DNA of 64,000 bases, from assembly GCA_902538085.1 (NCBI GenBank), contig CACBDV010000002.1:124001-188000 (forward strand). The letters are read 5' to 3'. Below the pieces are notes generated by a model, which was not told the DNA's origin, made no database searches, and saw nothing but the letters and a program-made list of their open reading frames with translations. Of this stretch, positions 14,373 to 20,989 are shown in pieces (the stretch's first letter is position 1; each line of letters opens with the position of its first letter). The position numbers and the translations under genes are program-made. The stretch comes from an uncultured Alphaproteobacteria bacterium (lineage in GTDB: Bacteria; Pseudomonadota; Alphaproteobacteria; HIMB59).

Positions 14373-14669
14373 TTGGTTATGAAAAAAGGATACATAATTG
14401 TGAGAGTTTCAATTCACAATAATGAACTATTTCAAAAATATCCTCACTTATCAACTGAAGTGATGAAAAAATATGGGGGTAAATACATAATTAGAGGTGG
14501 AAAAACTGATGTTTTAGAGGGGGAGTGGCCTGTAGACAGAACTACTGTTGTAGAATTTGAAAGCTTTGAAAGTGCTAAAAAATGTTATGAGTCTGTTGAA
14601 TACTCAGAGGCTATGAAAATTAGGCAAAATAGTACAAAAAGTGACCTCATATTAATAGAGGGATTTTAA
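14373..14669 (+). CDS. DUF1330 family protein
   Basis: This 98-residue protein matches the DUF1330 small ferredoxin-like alpha/beta barrel family, putative dimeric enzymes related to antibiotic-biosynthesis monooxygenase folds. Seen features are GYIIVRVSIHNNELFQKY near the N-terminus, YGGKYIIRGGKTDVLEGEW in the middle and FESFESAKKCYESVEY toward the end. No function is assigned to the family. The possible ATG at 14379 would remove only two residues. Its 3' end overlaps the convergent DUF1192 gene by 4 bases. Confidence 0.8.
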   Translation: MVMKKGYIIVRVSIHNNELFQKYPHLSTEVMKKYGGKYIIRGGKTDVLEGEWPVDRTTVVEFESFESAKKCYESVEYSEAMKIRQNSTKSDLILIEGF

Positions 14670-14842
14670 TTCTTTTTAAAAAATTGATCGGCTAATTTAA
14701 GTTTGTCTTTTTTCTTTTTCAATAAAATCTCTAAGTTTTTGATTTCTAATTTATGATTGCCAATCATCTCCTCAATTTCTTCAACACTCAAATCATCTAA
14801 ATCAATTGGTTTTGTTTTTTTTGGCTCTTCTTCATCAAACAT
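14666..14842 (-). CDS. DUF1192 family small protein
   Basis: This 58-residue protein has the DUF1192 pattern known from alphaproteobacteria: an acidic start (MFDEEEPKK), then LDDLSVEEIEEMI followed by a coiled-coil-like stretch of charged residues ending in ADQFFKKN. The start at 14842 is preferred over an upstream ATG at 14890 because AGGGAGGG lies about 11 bases before it and homology starts there. It overlaps the end of the upstream PhyH gene by 8 bases. Function is unknown. Confidence 0.75.
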   Translation of the reverse strand: MFDEEEPKKTKPIDLDDLSVEEIEEMIGNHKLEIKNLEILLKKKKDKLKLADQFFKKN

Positions 14843-15677
14843 TTGTTCTATACCCTCCCTTTGTCCAAATAATTGGAAAAAAACTTTCATCTAACTCATC
14901 TGTTTCTAATTTTTTATATTTTTTATAAATTCTCGCAGTACCTCCTATGTTTGTTGGATGAAACTTTGAGTCAGAGGGAACGCAATGAGCAACTATTGCC
15001 CTTCTATTGCTATTTGTATTATTGATACCTGAGCCGTGCCAAGTGTACCCATGATGAAAAGCTACACCACCTGCTGGAACTTCAACATATTGAATTTGAA
15101 TTTCCTTATTTAATTTTGACGTATAATCATTTAACTCTTTTTTATAATCTCTTGGAGAATGAAATTGTCCCTTAGGAGGGCTCAATCCCCAAAGGTGAGA
15201 TCCCTTTACATATTCTAGTGTCCCTTTTTCTTTATCGACATTATCGATGGGCATCCAACATGTCATCATGGTTTGCGGTACAATCCAATCATCGTATGCA
15301 GCATCTTGATGATAAGCTAAAGTTTTACCTCCAGGTGGTTTCCATAAAACATTGTCTTGTAAAAGTCTTGATCCACTCCAGCCCATTAGTTCAGCACAAG
15401 CTTTTCCTAAGAATTCATTGCAAACTATTTCTTTTATATAATTATCTGATTTCCAAGCGTTACAAATTTGTCTAGTAACGTCTTTGGGTCCACTTTCAAA
15501 CTTCCAATTCCACTCGTCAGGTTCAATACCTGTTTCAAAGTTTCCATTAAATAAATTATGAAACCTCTCATGCAATTGCTCAAAATGGGTCGTATCAAGA
15601 AAACTCTCAATAATCAAAAAACCATTTTTTTGAAAATCTTTTTTTTGATCCTCATTTAAAGAAATTTCTATCATCAT
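14835..15677 (-). CDS. Phytanoyl-CoA dioxygenase (PhyH) family oxygenase
   Basis: This Fe(II)/2-oxoglutarate-dependent dioxygenase has 280 residues and a single jelly-roll domain. The metal triad is visible as H123-x-D125 (AYHQDAAYDD) and H214 (YTWHGSGIN); R225 in NSNRRAIVAH fits 2-oxoglutarate binding. The family hydroxylates diverse small molecules (phytanoyl-CoA, ectoine, phosphonates), and substrate cannot be told here. Two adjacent Met codons give alternative starts differing by one residue. It is followed by the overlapping DUF1192 gene. Confidence 0.85.
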   Translation of the reverse strand: MMIEISLNEDQKKDFQKNGFLIIESFLDTTHFEQLHERFHNLFNGNFETGIEPDEWNWKFESGPKDVTRQICNAWKSDNYIKEIVCNEFLGKACAELMGWSGSRLLQDNVLWKPPGGKTLAYHQDAAYDDWIVPQTMMTCWMPIDNVDKEKGTLEYVKGSHLWGLSPPKGQFHSPRDYKKELNDYTSKLNKEIQIQYVEVPAGGVAFHHGYTWHGSGINNTNSNRRAIVAHCVPSDSKFHPTNIGGTARIYKKYKKLETDELDESFFPIIWTKGGYRTNV

Positions 15678-15729
15678 AAAAATTTTATTATCATTTATGG
15701 AATATATTTTAGATTATTATTTAAATAAA

Positions 15730-15757
15730 TTGACATTTTTGTTAGATTTCTGATAAT
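15730..15757 (+). promoter_or_regulatory. Sigma70-type promoter giving a probably leaderless lipoprotein mRNA
   Basis: TTGACA (15730-15735), a 16-base spacer and GATAAT (15752-15757) make a near-consensus promoter. Six bases (CCTACA) separate the -10 box from the ATG at 15764, so transcription should begin at or within a base or two of the start codon. No ribosome binding site fits in that space. Confidence 0.55.
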
Positions 15758-15763
15758 CCTACA

Positions 15764-15928
15764 ATGTCAAAAAAACTTATATTAATAATTCTTTCCTCAT
15801 TTTTTTTAATCACAAGTTGCGCAACTGTGAGCGAAAAAGCTAATGACGCTTACGATACTGTAGCGGGCGCCGTATCTAAAGGGTACAACAAAGTTAAAGA
15901 TACAGTAACCGGCGGCGACGACAATTAG
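15764..15928 (+). CDS. Small lipoprotein, entericidin-like size
   Basis: This 54-residue protein begins with MSKKLILIILSSFFLITSC, a short lipoprotein signal ending in a lipobox-like ITSC; cleavage before the cysteine would leave a mature peptide of about 36 residues. The mature part (CATVSEKANDAYDTVAGAVS onward) is small, helical-looking and rich in Ala, Gly, Lys and Asp, like entericidin/YgdI-class envelope lipoproteins. The coding 3' half is richer in G and C than the surroundings. A strong promoter directly abuts the ATG. No known function. Confidence 0.72.
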   Translation: MSKKLILIILSSFFLITSCATVSEKANDAYDTVAGAVSKGYNKVKDTVTGGDDN

Positions 15929-15981
15929 GTTTAGCGCTTTACAAGGCGTGCCCTTTACTAAGTTCAAATTAATTTAATTTA

Positions 15982-16707
15982 ATGAAATTTATATCTTTGC
16001 AACATATTTCAATAGAGGATCCGGGGACGTTTAAAGATTTCCTTATAGAAGATGGTCATAGTATAACAACTATCCAATTGGATGAGGGCGATAGTATTCC
16101 AAATAATTTAGATGAATTTGACGCCATGCTTTGTATGGGTGGCCCAATGGATACATTTATGGAGGATCAATATCCATGGTTATTAGCTGAAAAAAAAGCA
16201 ATAGGTGAATATGTTTTAAACCTTAAGAAACCTTTTTTAGGGTTTTGCTTAGGATGTCAGCTTTTAGGTGAAGTATTGGGAGGAAAGGTAGTTGAGTCTA
16301 AACCGCCTGAAATTGGCGTATTGGATATTAACATTGAAGCAGATGCCAAAGCAGATCATATTTTTGATTTTCTTCCAAATAAAATAAAAGCTTTGCAATG
16401 GCATTCTTATGAAGTAGTTGGTTTGGAGACTAACTCTAAAGTTAGTGTTATAGGCACCTCACCCTCAACAAAATATCAAATATTTGGTTATGATAAGTAC
16501 GCCTATGGAATTCAATTTCATTTAGAAATTCGAAAAACTACTGTTGATGATTGGGCTCAAGTTCCTGAATATAAAAATGCTCTCGAAAAATCTCTTGGAG
16601 CCGATGCCTTACCTCAAATGAAAGATATGGTAGCTAAAGAAATTGATACTATGGTGATGCAGTGCAACCAAATGTATAAAAACTTCGTTAAAATAATTAA
16701 TAATTAG
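15982..16707 (+). CDS. Class I glutamine amidotransferase-like protein
   Basis: This 241-residue stand-alone GATase domain resembles the GMP synthase glutaminase family. The nucleophile is C89 in GFCLGCQLL and the His-Glu pair is H180/E182 in GIQFHLE, so the triad is complete. No synthetase partner is adjacent, so it may act on gamma-glutamyl compounds or as a GMP-synthase-like amidotransferase of unknown acceptor. The N-terminus (MKFISLQHISIEDPGTFKDF) is typical of this subgroup. Confidence 0.82.
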   Translation: MKFISLQHISIEDPGTFKDFLIEDGHSITTIQLDEGDSIPNNLDEFDAMLCMGGPMDTFMEDQYPWLLAEKKAIGEYVLNLKKPFLGFCLGCQLLGEVLGGKVVESKPPEIGVLDINIEADAKADHIFDFLPNKIKALQWHSYEVVGLETNSKVSVIGTSPSTKYQIFGYDKYAYGIQFHLEIRKTTVDDWAQVPEYKNALEKSLGADALPQMKDMVAKEIDTMVMQCNQMYKNFVKIINN

Positions 16708-16728
16708 TTTTTTATTTACTTAATTTAG

Positions 16729-17766
16729 ATGCACAGAAGAGATTTTATAAAAAAGGTTATACTTTACTCATTATCCTTTGTAATTCTAAAAACAAAAATT
16801 ATGGCAAACTCGCTTTTTAAACCTTTTAATCTAGTAGATGGGGTCTTTGTCAATAACTACGTTTCACATAAAAGTAGTTTCAAAGATTTTTGGAAATGGA
16901 GGAGAGAGTCAAGTAAGCCGGAACCAATTGCATTTCCTATGGTTGAAAATGACCCTGAATACTTAAAATCTAATAAATCTGAAAATACAATTACTTGGAT
17001 AGGACATTCAACTTTCTTACTACAAATTGATGGTATAAATATATTAACTGACCCCCATTTCACAAAAAGAGCATCACCTCTGAGTTTTATGGGGCCTTCA
17101 AGAACTACACCTCCTGGATTAAAAATAGAGGACCTGCCATTTATTGACTTTGTTTTAATTTCTCATAATCACTATGATCATCTTGACTCAAAGACTATTC
17201 AACTTTTATTAAGAAAACAAAATGTTAATCAACCAAGATTTTTTGTGCCACTTAAATTAAAAGAAATTATAACAAAGATAGGTGCAAGAAATGTTATGGA
17301 ACATGAATGGTGGCAAATGACTCAGTTCAAAAACTTAGAAATTCATTCCGTTCCAGTACAACATTGGAGTAAGAGAACATTTAATGATACCAATAAAACA
17401 CTTTGGTGTGGCTGGGTTGTTAAAGCAAATAATTTTAGGTATTTTTTTGTAGGCGATACTGGATATTCAAAAGATTTTAAGGATATTCAAAAAAAGTTTG
17501 GATCGTTTGACTTATCGACAATACCCATAGGTGCATATGCCCCAAGGTGGTTTATGAAAGACTCGCATTGTAATGTTGAAGAAGCAATTCAAATTCACAA
17601 AGATGTTAAATCTAAAAAATCTATAGCTATGCATTGGGGAACATTTCAATTAACAGATGAACCAATGGATGAACCTATAAAATTACTGCAAGAACTAACT
17701 AAGCAGTTAAAGATAAGCAAAGATGAGTTTTCTTATATGACTCACGGTCAAACAAGAAAAATTTAA
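16729..17766 (+). CDS. Metallo-beta-lactamase-fold hydrolase (NAPE-PLD/UlaG-like) with twin-arginine-like start
   Basis: This 345-residue MBL-fold protein has the metal motif SHNHYDHLD (H146, H148, D150, H151), with GDTGYSKDF and AMHWGTFQLTDEP further on as later ligand regions. TWIGHSTFLLQIDG and LTDPHFTKRASPLSF match the NAPE-phospholipase D-like/UlaG-like group. The start HRRDFIKKVILYSLSF resembles a Tat signal or membrane anchor, implying action at or outside the inner membrane. Substrate is unknown. It overlaps the convergent 58-residue ORF by 4 bases. Confidence 0.8.
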   Translation: MHRRDFIKKVILYSLSFVILKTKIMANSLFKPFNLVDGVFVNNYVSHKSSFKDFWKWRRESSKPEPIAFPMVENDPEYLKSNKSENTITWIGHSTFLLQIDGINILTDPHFTKRASPLSFMGPSRTTPPGLKIEDLPFIDFVLISHNHYDHLDSKTIQLLLRKQNVNQPRFFVPLKLKEIITKIGARNVMEHEWWQMTQFKNLEIHSVPVQHWSKRTFNDTNKTLWCGWVVKANNFRYFFVGDTGYSKDFKDIQKKFGSFDLSTIPIGAYAPRWFMKDSHCNVEEAIQIHKDVKSKKSIAMHWGTFQLTDEPMDEPIKLLQELTKQLKISKDEFSYMTHGQTRKI

Positions 17767-17939
17767 GTAAAATAATTATATGCCTGGTAAGAGAGAGTAA
17801 TTACAATTACTATTAATGCCCATACACTTAAATTACTCAAAAACTGTTTAAAGGAAGAGTTTGTATCCAAAAAACGAGGTCCTACTAAAATCAGTAGACA
17901 TACTAAATAAATAATAGGCATTATGATTTCTGCTGACAT
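17763..17939 (-). CDS. Small two-helix membrane protein coupled to the ion channel gene
   Basis: This 58-residue ORF starts MSAEIIMPIIYLVCLLILVG and has two hydrophobic segments, about residues 6-20 and 37-52 (SVWALIVIVITLSYQ), separated by a polar loop. Its ATG (17937-17939) overlaps the channel stop by one base (TAATG), the arrangement used for coupled genes throughout the window. Its end overlaps the convergent MBL gene by 4 bases. No family was recognised. Coupling supports it being real and perhaps an accessory to the channel, which is inference. Confidence 0.55.
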   Translation of the reverse strand: MSAEIIMPIIYLVCLLILVGPRFLDTNSSFKQFLSNLSVWALIVIVITLSYQAYNYFT

Positions 17940-18721
17940 TATTGATCTTTTTTTAGTTTATCTAAACTAATCTCCTCAGAAAATTGTTCATTTAACTTTT
18001 CAGCATTATTTCTAGTTTTTATGACATCGTCTTTTTTTTCGTTCTGATTTACAACTACATCAACCAAAATTGCTATCAGAAGATTTAACATAGTAATGGC
18101 ACAGACAATTATAAAACTAAAAAAATAAATCCATGCCCACCAATAAATATCTTGAAGAGGCAACATTACCTGCTCCCAAGACGATAATGTTAAAACTTGA
18201 AATAAAGTGATCATTGAAACCCCCACATCAGACCATCTCTCAGGTATGCTATCTGAAAAAACTATTGCTCCAATAGTTGCATAAATATAGAGAATAATAA
18301 AAAGTAACAAACTTACATAAAAGACTCTTTTTAAAGATCCAATCAAAGACTCAATGATTAATTTTAGTTCAGGAATAATAGATATAACTCTCAAAACTCT
18401 AAACACTCTTAATAATCTCAAAAGAAGGAAACTGGAGTTATTGGGTATTGGTATTAAAGAGACCAGAACAATAATTGTGTCAAAAATATTCCAACCATTT
18501 TTAAAAAAATTTGATTTTTTTGGCTCTCCTATAAAACGAATTGAAATTTCTATTACAAAAAATAAAGATATTAAATAATCTAAATATTTAATTAATAATC
18601 TTGTAAAGTCTCCAAGATTATAAGTATTTAAACCAATCGTGAATGCATTAAATATGATTATTAACAATACTGTGTATTGAAATATCTTGCTTTCTCGAAT
18701 TTTAAAAAAAATTTGTTTCAT
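17939..18721 (-). CDS. Bacterial voltage-gated cation channel (six-TM, Nav-like) with altered selectivity filter
   Basis: This 260-residue protein has the six-helix plan of homotetrameric bacterial sodium channels. S4 carries arginines every third position (R102, R105, R108, R111). S5 is about 133-155, the pore loop about 170-185 and S6 about 195-225, followed by a charged, probably coiled-coil tail as in NavAb. The filter reads T-L-S-S-W (178-182) where bacterial Nav channels have T-L-E-S-W; the ring glutamate is serine and a glutamate appears one residue after the tryptophan (E183). Ion selectivity therefore may differ. Confidence 0.86.
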   Translation of the reverse strand: MKQIFFKIRESKIFQYTVLLIIIFNAFTIGLNTYNLGDFTRLLIKYLDYLISLFFVIEISIRFIGEPKKSNFFKNGWNIFDTIIVLVSLIPIPNNSSFLLLRLLRVFRVLRVISIIPELKLIIESLIGSLKRVFYVSLLLFIILYIYATIGAIVFSDSIPERWSDVGVSMITLFQVLTLSSWEQVMLPLQDIYWWAWIYFFSFIIVCAITMLNLLIAILVDVVVNQNEKKDDVIKTRNNAEKLNEQFSEEISLDKLKKDQ

Positions 18722-18797
18722 TTTTCAAAATATTTATAAATATACTTATTAAAAAATATAAATTAAGTTTTTATTAAGAATTAATTCTTTAAGTATA

Positions 18798-19451
18798 TTG
18801 ATGTCATTTTTAAATTTATTTAAGAAGAAGAAAAATGACGATTTTTCACAATCAGGACAAGATCAATTTGCTCACAATATTTCTGGAATTAATGGTATTT
18901 ATTTAGAAATTGGTGCTCATCATCCCATAATAAATAGCAATACATACAAGCTGGAGGTAGAATGTGGATGGAGAGGTTTATCTATTGAATTTGATAAATC
19001 TTTTCAAAAATCATGGGAAGAATGTACCGAAAGAGCTAATGATGTAATTTGGGATGATGCCTTTAAAGTCGAATTCGAATATGAGTTAAAAAAAAGAAAA
19101 ATCTCTAAAAAAAAAATTAATTATTTATCTTGTGATATAGAACCTCCAGAAAATACTTTAAAGATACTAAAAAAATTAATCAAACTTGGCTTAAATTTCG
19201 ATTTCATAAGTTTTGAACACGATAAGTATAATTCTGGAGATAAATTTGAAATATTATCAAATGAGTTTTTAATAAATTCGGGATATAAAGTTGCTGTAAA
19301 AGATGTGTATTCAAGATTAAAAAAAAATAAAGTTTATGAAACTTGGTTTGTAAATGCAAAGTTAGATTACACTGAAATTACATACGACCTTTGGAAAAAA
19401 AAAAATTATCCTATGAATATTTTCAAAAAAAGAGTATATAAATCAAATTAA
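18798..19451 (+). CDS. FkbM-like methyltransferase family protein
   Basis: This 217-residue protein resembles FkbM-type S-adenosylmethionine methyltransferases: SQSGQDQFAHN, then the glycine-poor SAM loop YLEIGAHHPIINSNTY and GWRGLSIEFD. The second acidic site appears as LSCDIEPPENTLKIL. It is on the short side for the family and very AT-rich, with long A runs. The stop lies one base before a 39-base copy of the 5' half of tRNA-Arg, so it borders a genomic island and may itself be acquired. Acceptor unknown. Confidence 0.65.
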   Translation: MMSFLNLFKKKKNDDFSQSGQDQFAHNISGINGIYLEIGAHHPIINSNTYKLEVECGWRGLSIEFDKSFQKSWEECTERANDVIWDDAFKVEFEYELKKRKISKKKINYLSCDIEPPENTLKILKKLIKLGLNFDFISFEHDKYNSGDKFEILSNEFLINSGYKVAVKDVYSRLKKNKVYETWFVNAKLDYTEITYDLWKKKNYPMNIFKKRVYKSN

Positions 19452-19452
19452 T

Positions 19453-19491
19453 GGTTCTGTGGTGAAACGGATATCACACTTGACTACGGAT
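19453..19491 (+). repeat. Left att repeat: 39-bp copy of 5' tRNA-Arg
   Basis: The 39 bases are identical to bases 1-39 of the intact tRNA-Arg(ACG) at 20913, from the acceptor 5' strand through the D arm and anticodon loop. Identity stops one base into the 3' anticodon stem, and flanks differ on both sides. The fragment cannot form a tRNA because it lacks the T arm and 3' acceptor strand. Confidence 0.9.
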
Positions 19492-19561
19492 ATCCTACGT
19501 CTCTTTAATTCATTTATTATCAATACTATTCTTTGAGCTTTAACAACATTTTATCTATGTT

Positions 19562-19581
19562 GCCCGTAATAAGCCCGTAAT
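19562..19581 (+). repeat. Paired 9-bp direct repeats (putative integrase arm sites, left)
   Basis: GCCCGTAAT occurs at 19562-19570 and again at 19573-19581, an 11-bp period or about one helical turn. A related pair with the same period lies near the right end of the element. Same-face tandem sites near an att core are what arm-type integrase binding sites look like; function here is inferred. Confidence 0.5.
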
Positions 19582-19605
19582 GAAAATATAGCTAAAAATT
19601 TAGTT

Positions 19606-20037
19606 TTAAGGAGAGGTTGTAAATTTTATACCCTCTGCACCAATGCCCACTATCAGCGCTTTGAGTGTTATGTCACCTAAATTTTTTCCGTAATGAGCAC
19701 TTTTACTATCCTCTATATATGCTTTACCAGGTTTGTAAATAGTAACTGTTCCGTCTTCCCAAGTATATGTCATCTCTCCTTCCATAATGTAAATATAAAC
19801 AGGGTAAGAATGAACATGGTTTGGAGTTACACCACCAGGAGGCACCTCAACTATAAATGACACTATTTCAGCTTTTCCATCAGGATAATATATTTCATTT
19901 CCTAATATTGTAGTTGCAGATTTTAGAACAGGGGAAATTTTAGTTTTGAGATGTTCCTCAGAATGTAAAAATCCAAAGCTAAATAGAAAAATTGAAAAAA
20001 GAAATATAAACCTAAATTTTTTAGTATAAATATACAT
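19606..20037 (-). CDS. Secreted cupin-domain protein
   Basis: This 143-residue protein has an N-terminal signal sequence (about residues 9-26, FRFIFLFSIFLFSFGFLHS) and a single cupin barrel. Motif 1 is recognisable in PPGGVTPNHVHSYPVYIYIMEGEM and motif 2 in KAYIEDSKSAHYGKNLGD. Histidines HxH and the acidic residue could bind a metal. It is cargo of the tRNA-Arg element, divergent from the 134-residue gene. The cupin core is richer in G and C than the chromosome around it (26 of 60 bases at 19801-19860). Function unknown. Confidence 0.7.
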   Translation of the reverse strand: MYIYTKKFRFIFLFSIFLFSFGFLHSEEHLKTKISPVLKSATTILGNEIYYPDGKAEIVSFIVEVPPGGVTPNHVHSYPVYIYIMEGEMTYTWEDGTVTIYKPGKAYIEDSKSAHYGKNLGDITLKALIVGIGAEGIKFTTSP

Positions 20038-20173
20038 ATAAACTCTTATAACATCTAAAAAAATATTATTTATTGCAAATGAGTAATATATATATTTAAA
20101 AAAAGAAATAATACACTTAACAAGTAATTATTATAATCATTTATTTTATAAATTTTAGAAAAGGAGATTAACA

Positions 20174-20578
20174 ATGCTTGGTGATAAAATTGGAACAATG
20201 ACATTACAGGAAACTAATAAGCCAATGGACTCTGGTAAATATGGTTTACCTGCTATGGACATTACTGCTGAAGGGAGCGGAACGATGCTAGGTCATGATG
20301 TTCAGTCTATGGGCGCATTTACAGCCGAAATGAGACCAGATGGTTCATGGGCAGGAAATGCCTATGCTGGGGTTGTAATGTGTGCAGAAGGTGTCGCCAC
20401 ATATAAAGCTACGGGTGTCGGAAACCAGAGGAAAGATGGAGGCACTTCTTTTAGAGGCGGCGCTATATTCGAAACCACATCTGAAGCGTTATCTGAACTG
20501 AATGGTAAATTTTACGCATTTACTTACGAAGCCGATGCAGATGGCAAAGCAGTTTGGGAACTTTACCCCTTTAACTAG
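20174..20578 (+). CDS. Uncharacterised 134-residue protein, atypical base composition
   Basis: The protein starts MLGDKIGTMTLQETNK after a good ribosome binding site (AAAGGAGATT, about 5 bases upstream); a TATAAT at 20132-20137 could serve as -10. It has no signal peptide or membrane helix and looks beta-rich with many glycines (ITAEGSGTMLGHDV, GGTSFRGGAIFETTSE), suggesting a small barrel. I do not recognise the family; DUF3224-like barrels are a weak possibility. By hand count 89 of 180 bases at 20281-20460 are G or C, far above flanking genes, fitting recent acquisition. Confidence 0.6.
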   Translation: MLGDKIGTMTLQETNKPMDSGKYGLPAMDITAEGSGTMLGHDVQSMGAFTAEMRPDGSWAGNAYAGVVMCAEGVATYKATGVGNQRKDGGTSFRGGAIFETTSEALSELNGKFYAFTYEADADGKAVWELYPFN

Positions 20579-20645
20579 AGGTTTGAAGATTTCACACCTC
20601 TGCACTACTAAGGGGGGAGGAAACACAACGTTGTTCCCTCCCCCC
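20576..20645. other. Two strong hairpins downstream of the 134-residue gene
   Basis: The first inverted repeat is AGAGGT...ACCTCT around 20576-20600, extended by a near-perfect inner stem. The second pairs GGGGGGAGG (20612-20620) with CCTCCCCCC (20637-20645) around a 16-base loop. Neither is followed by a T run on either strand, so neither is a classical intrinsic terminator, though they may end or protect the transcript. G/C homopolymers are striking in this AT-rich genome. Confidence 0.5.
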
Positions 20646-20818
20646 GACAAACAACCTCTACTGATTAATCCCTTTTGTTCGCTAATGTAAGCCCTTGCTT
20701 CCCGCATATATTGAAAAGCTCGGGAATATCTTTGTCCCTTCATGTTCACCTATGCTTGAAATAAGACATAGCGATTGCCCTTTACATCTTTTAACTTTCG
20801 TTTAGTTATCCTTCCCAT
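20646..20818 (-). pseudogene. Tyrosine-integrase N-terminal remnant with in-frame amber stop
   Basis: Reading leftward from ATG 20818, the frame gives MGRITKRKLKDVKGNRYVLF..., an in-frame TAG at 20752-20750, then VNMKGQRYSRAFQYMREARAYISEQ in the same frame. This is the arm-DNA-binding start of phage/island integrases (basic GxITKR start, KGxRYS-x-F, AxAYxSEQ). Homology ends at the G/C hairpin; the core and catalytic domains are absent. So the gene is doubly broken. It begins about 95 bases from the intact tRNA, the usual place of an island integrase. Confidence 0.7.
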
Positions 20819-20839
20819 ATTCACCTTTCCGAAACATTT

Positions 20840-20859
20840 GGCCGTATAGAGGCCGTATG
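20840..20859 (+). repeat. Paired 9-bp direct repeats (putative integrase arm sites, right)
   Basis: GGCCGTATA (20840-20848) and GGCCGTATG (20851-20859) repeat with an 11-bp period just upstream of the integrase remnant and 54 bases before the intact tRNA. They resemble the left pair (GCCCGTAAT twice, same 11-bp period, same orientation). Confidence 0.5.
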
Positions 20860-20912
20860 AGTTTCGTAGGATTAAGTACAATGATTGATTAATGGTGATA
20901 TACTTTGATTAA

Positions 20913-20987
20913 GGTTCTGTGGTGAAACGGATATCACACTTGACTACGGATCAAGAATTCAGGGTTCGAATCCTTGCAGAACCGCCA
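20913..20987 (+). tRNA. tRNA-Arg(ACG)
   Basis: The cloverleaf closes fully: acceptor GGTTCTG (20913-20919) with CAGAACC (20977-20983), discriminator G and encoded CCA (20985-20987). The anticodon stem CTTGA/TCAAG encloses loop CTACGGA with anticodon ACG (20946-20948), read after A34 deamination as arginine CGN. The T loop contains GGTTCGAATCC. The first 39 bases are duplicated at 19453. It converges on panC, ending 2 bases before it. Confidence 0.95.
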
Positions 20988-20989
20988 TT

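Larger units (their letters stand above)
19453..20951. mobile_element. Decayed integrative element at tRNA-Arg(ACG)
   Basis: The unit is bounded by two identical 39-bp copies of the 5' part of tRNA-Arg (19453-19491 and 20913-20951). Inside lie paired 9-bp direct repeats near each end, a secreted cupin gene, a 134-residue gene of clearly higher GC, two hairpins and the broken start of a tyrosine-integrase gene. This is what remains after a tRNA-targeting element lost its integrase. Because the 5' half is duplicated, the intact tRNA would have received its 5' half and promoter from the element. Confidence 0.72.

Noticed and set aside
19453-19491. A second tRNA-Arg gene
   Set aside because: Only the first 39 bases are present; the T arm and 3' acceptor strand are missing.
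20576-20645. Calling the G/C hairpins intrinsic terminators
   Set aside because: No T tract follows on either strand.
20489-20749. An 86-codon minus-strand ORF overlapping the 134-residue gene
   Set aside because: Its first part is the integrase remnant after the amber stop; the rest reads through hairpins and antisense to the other gene. It is not a separate gene.
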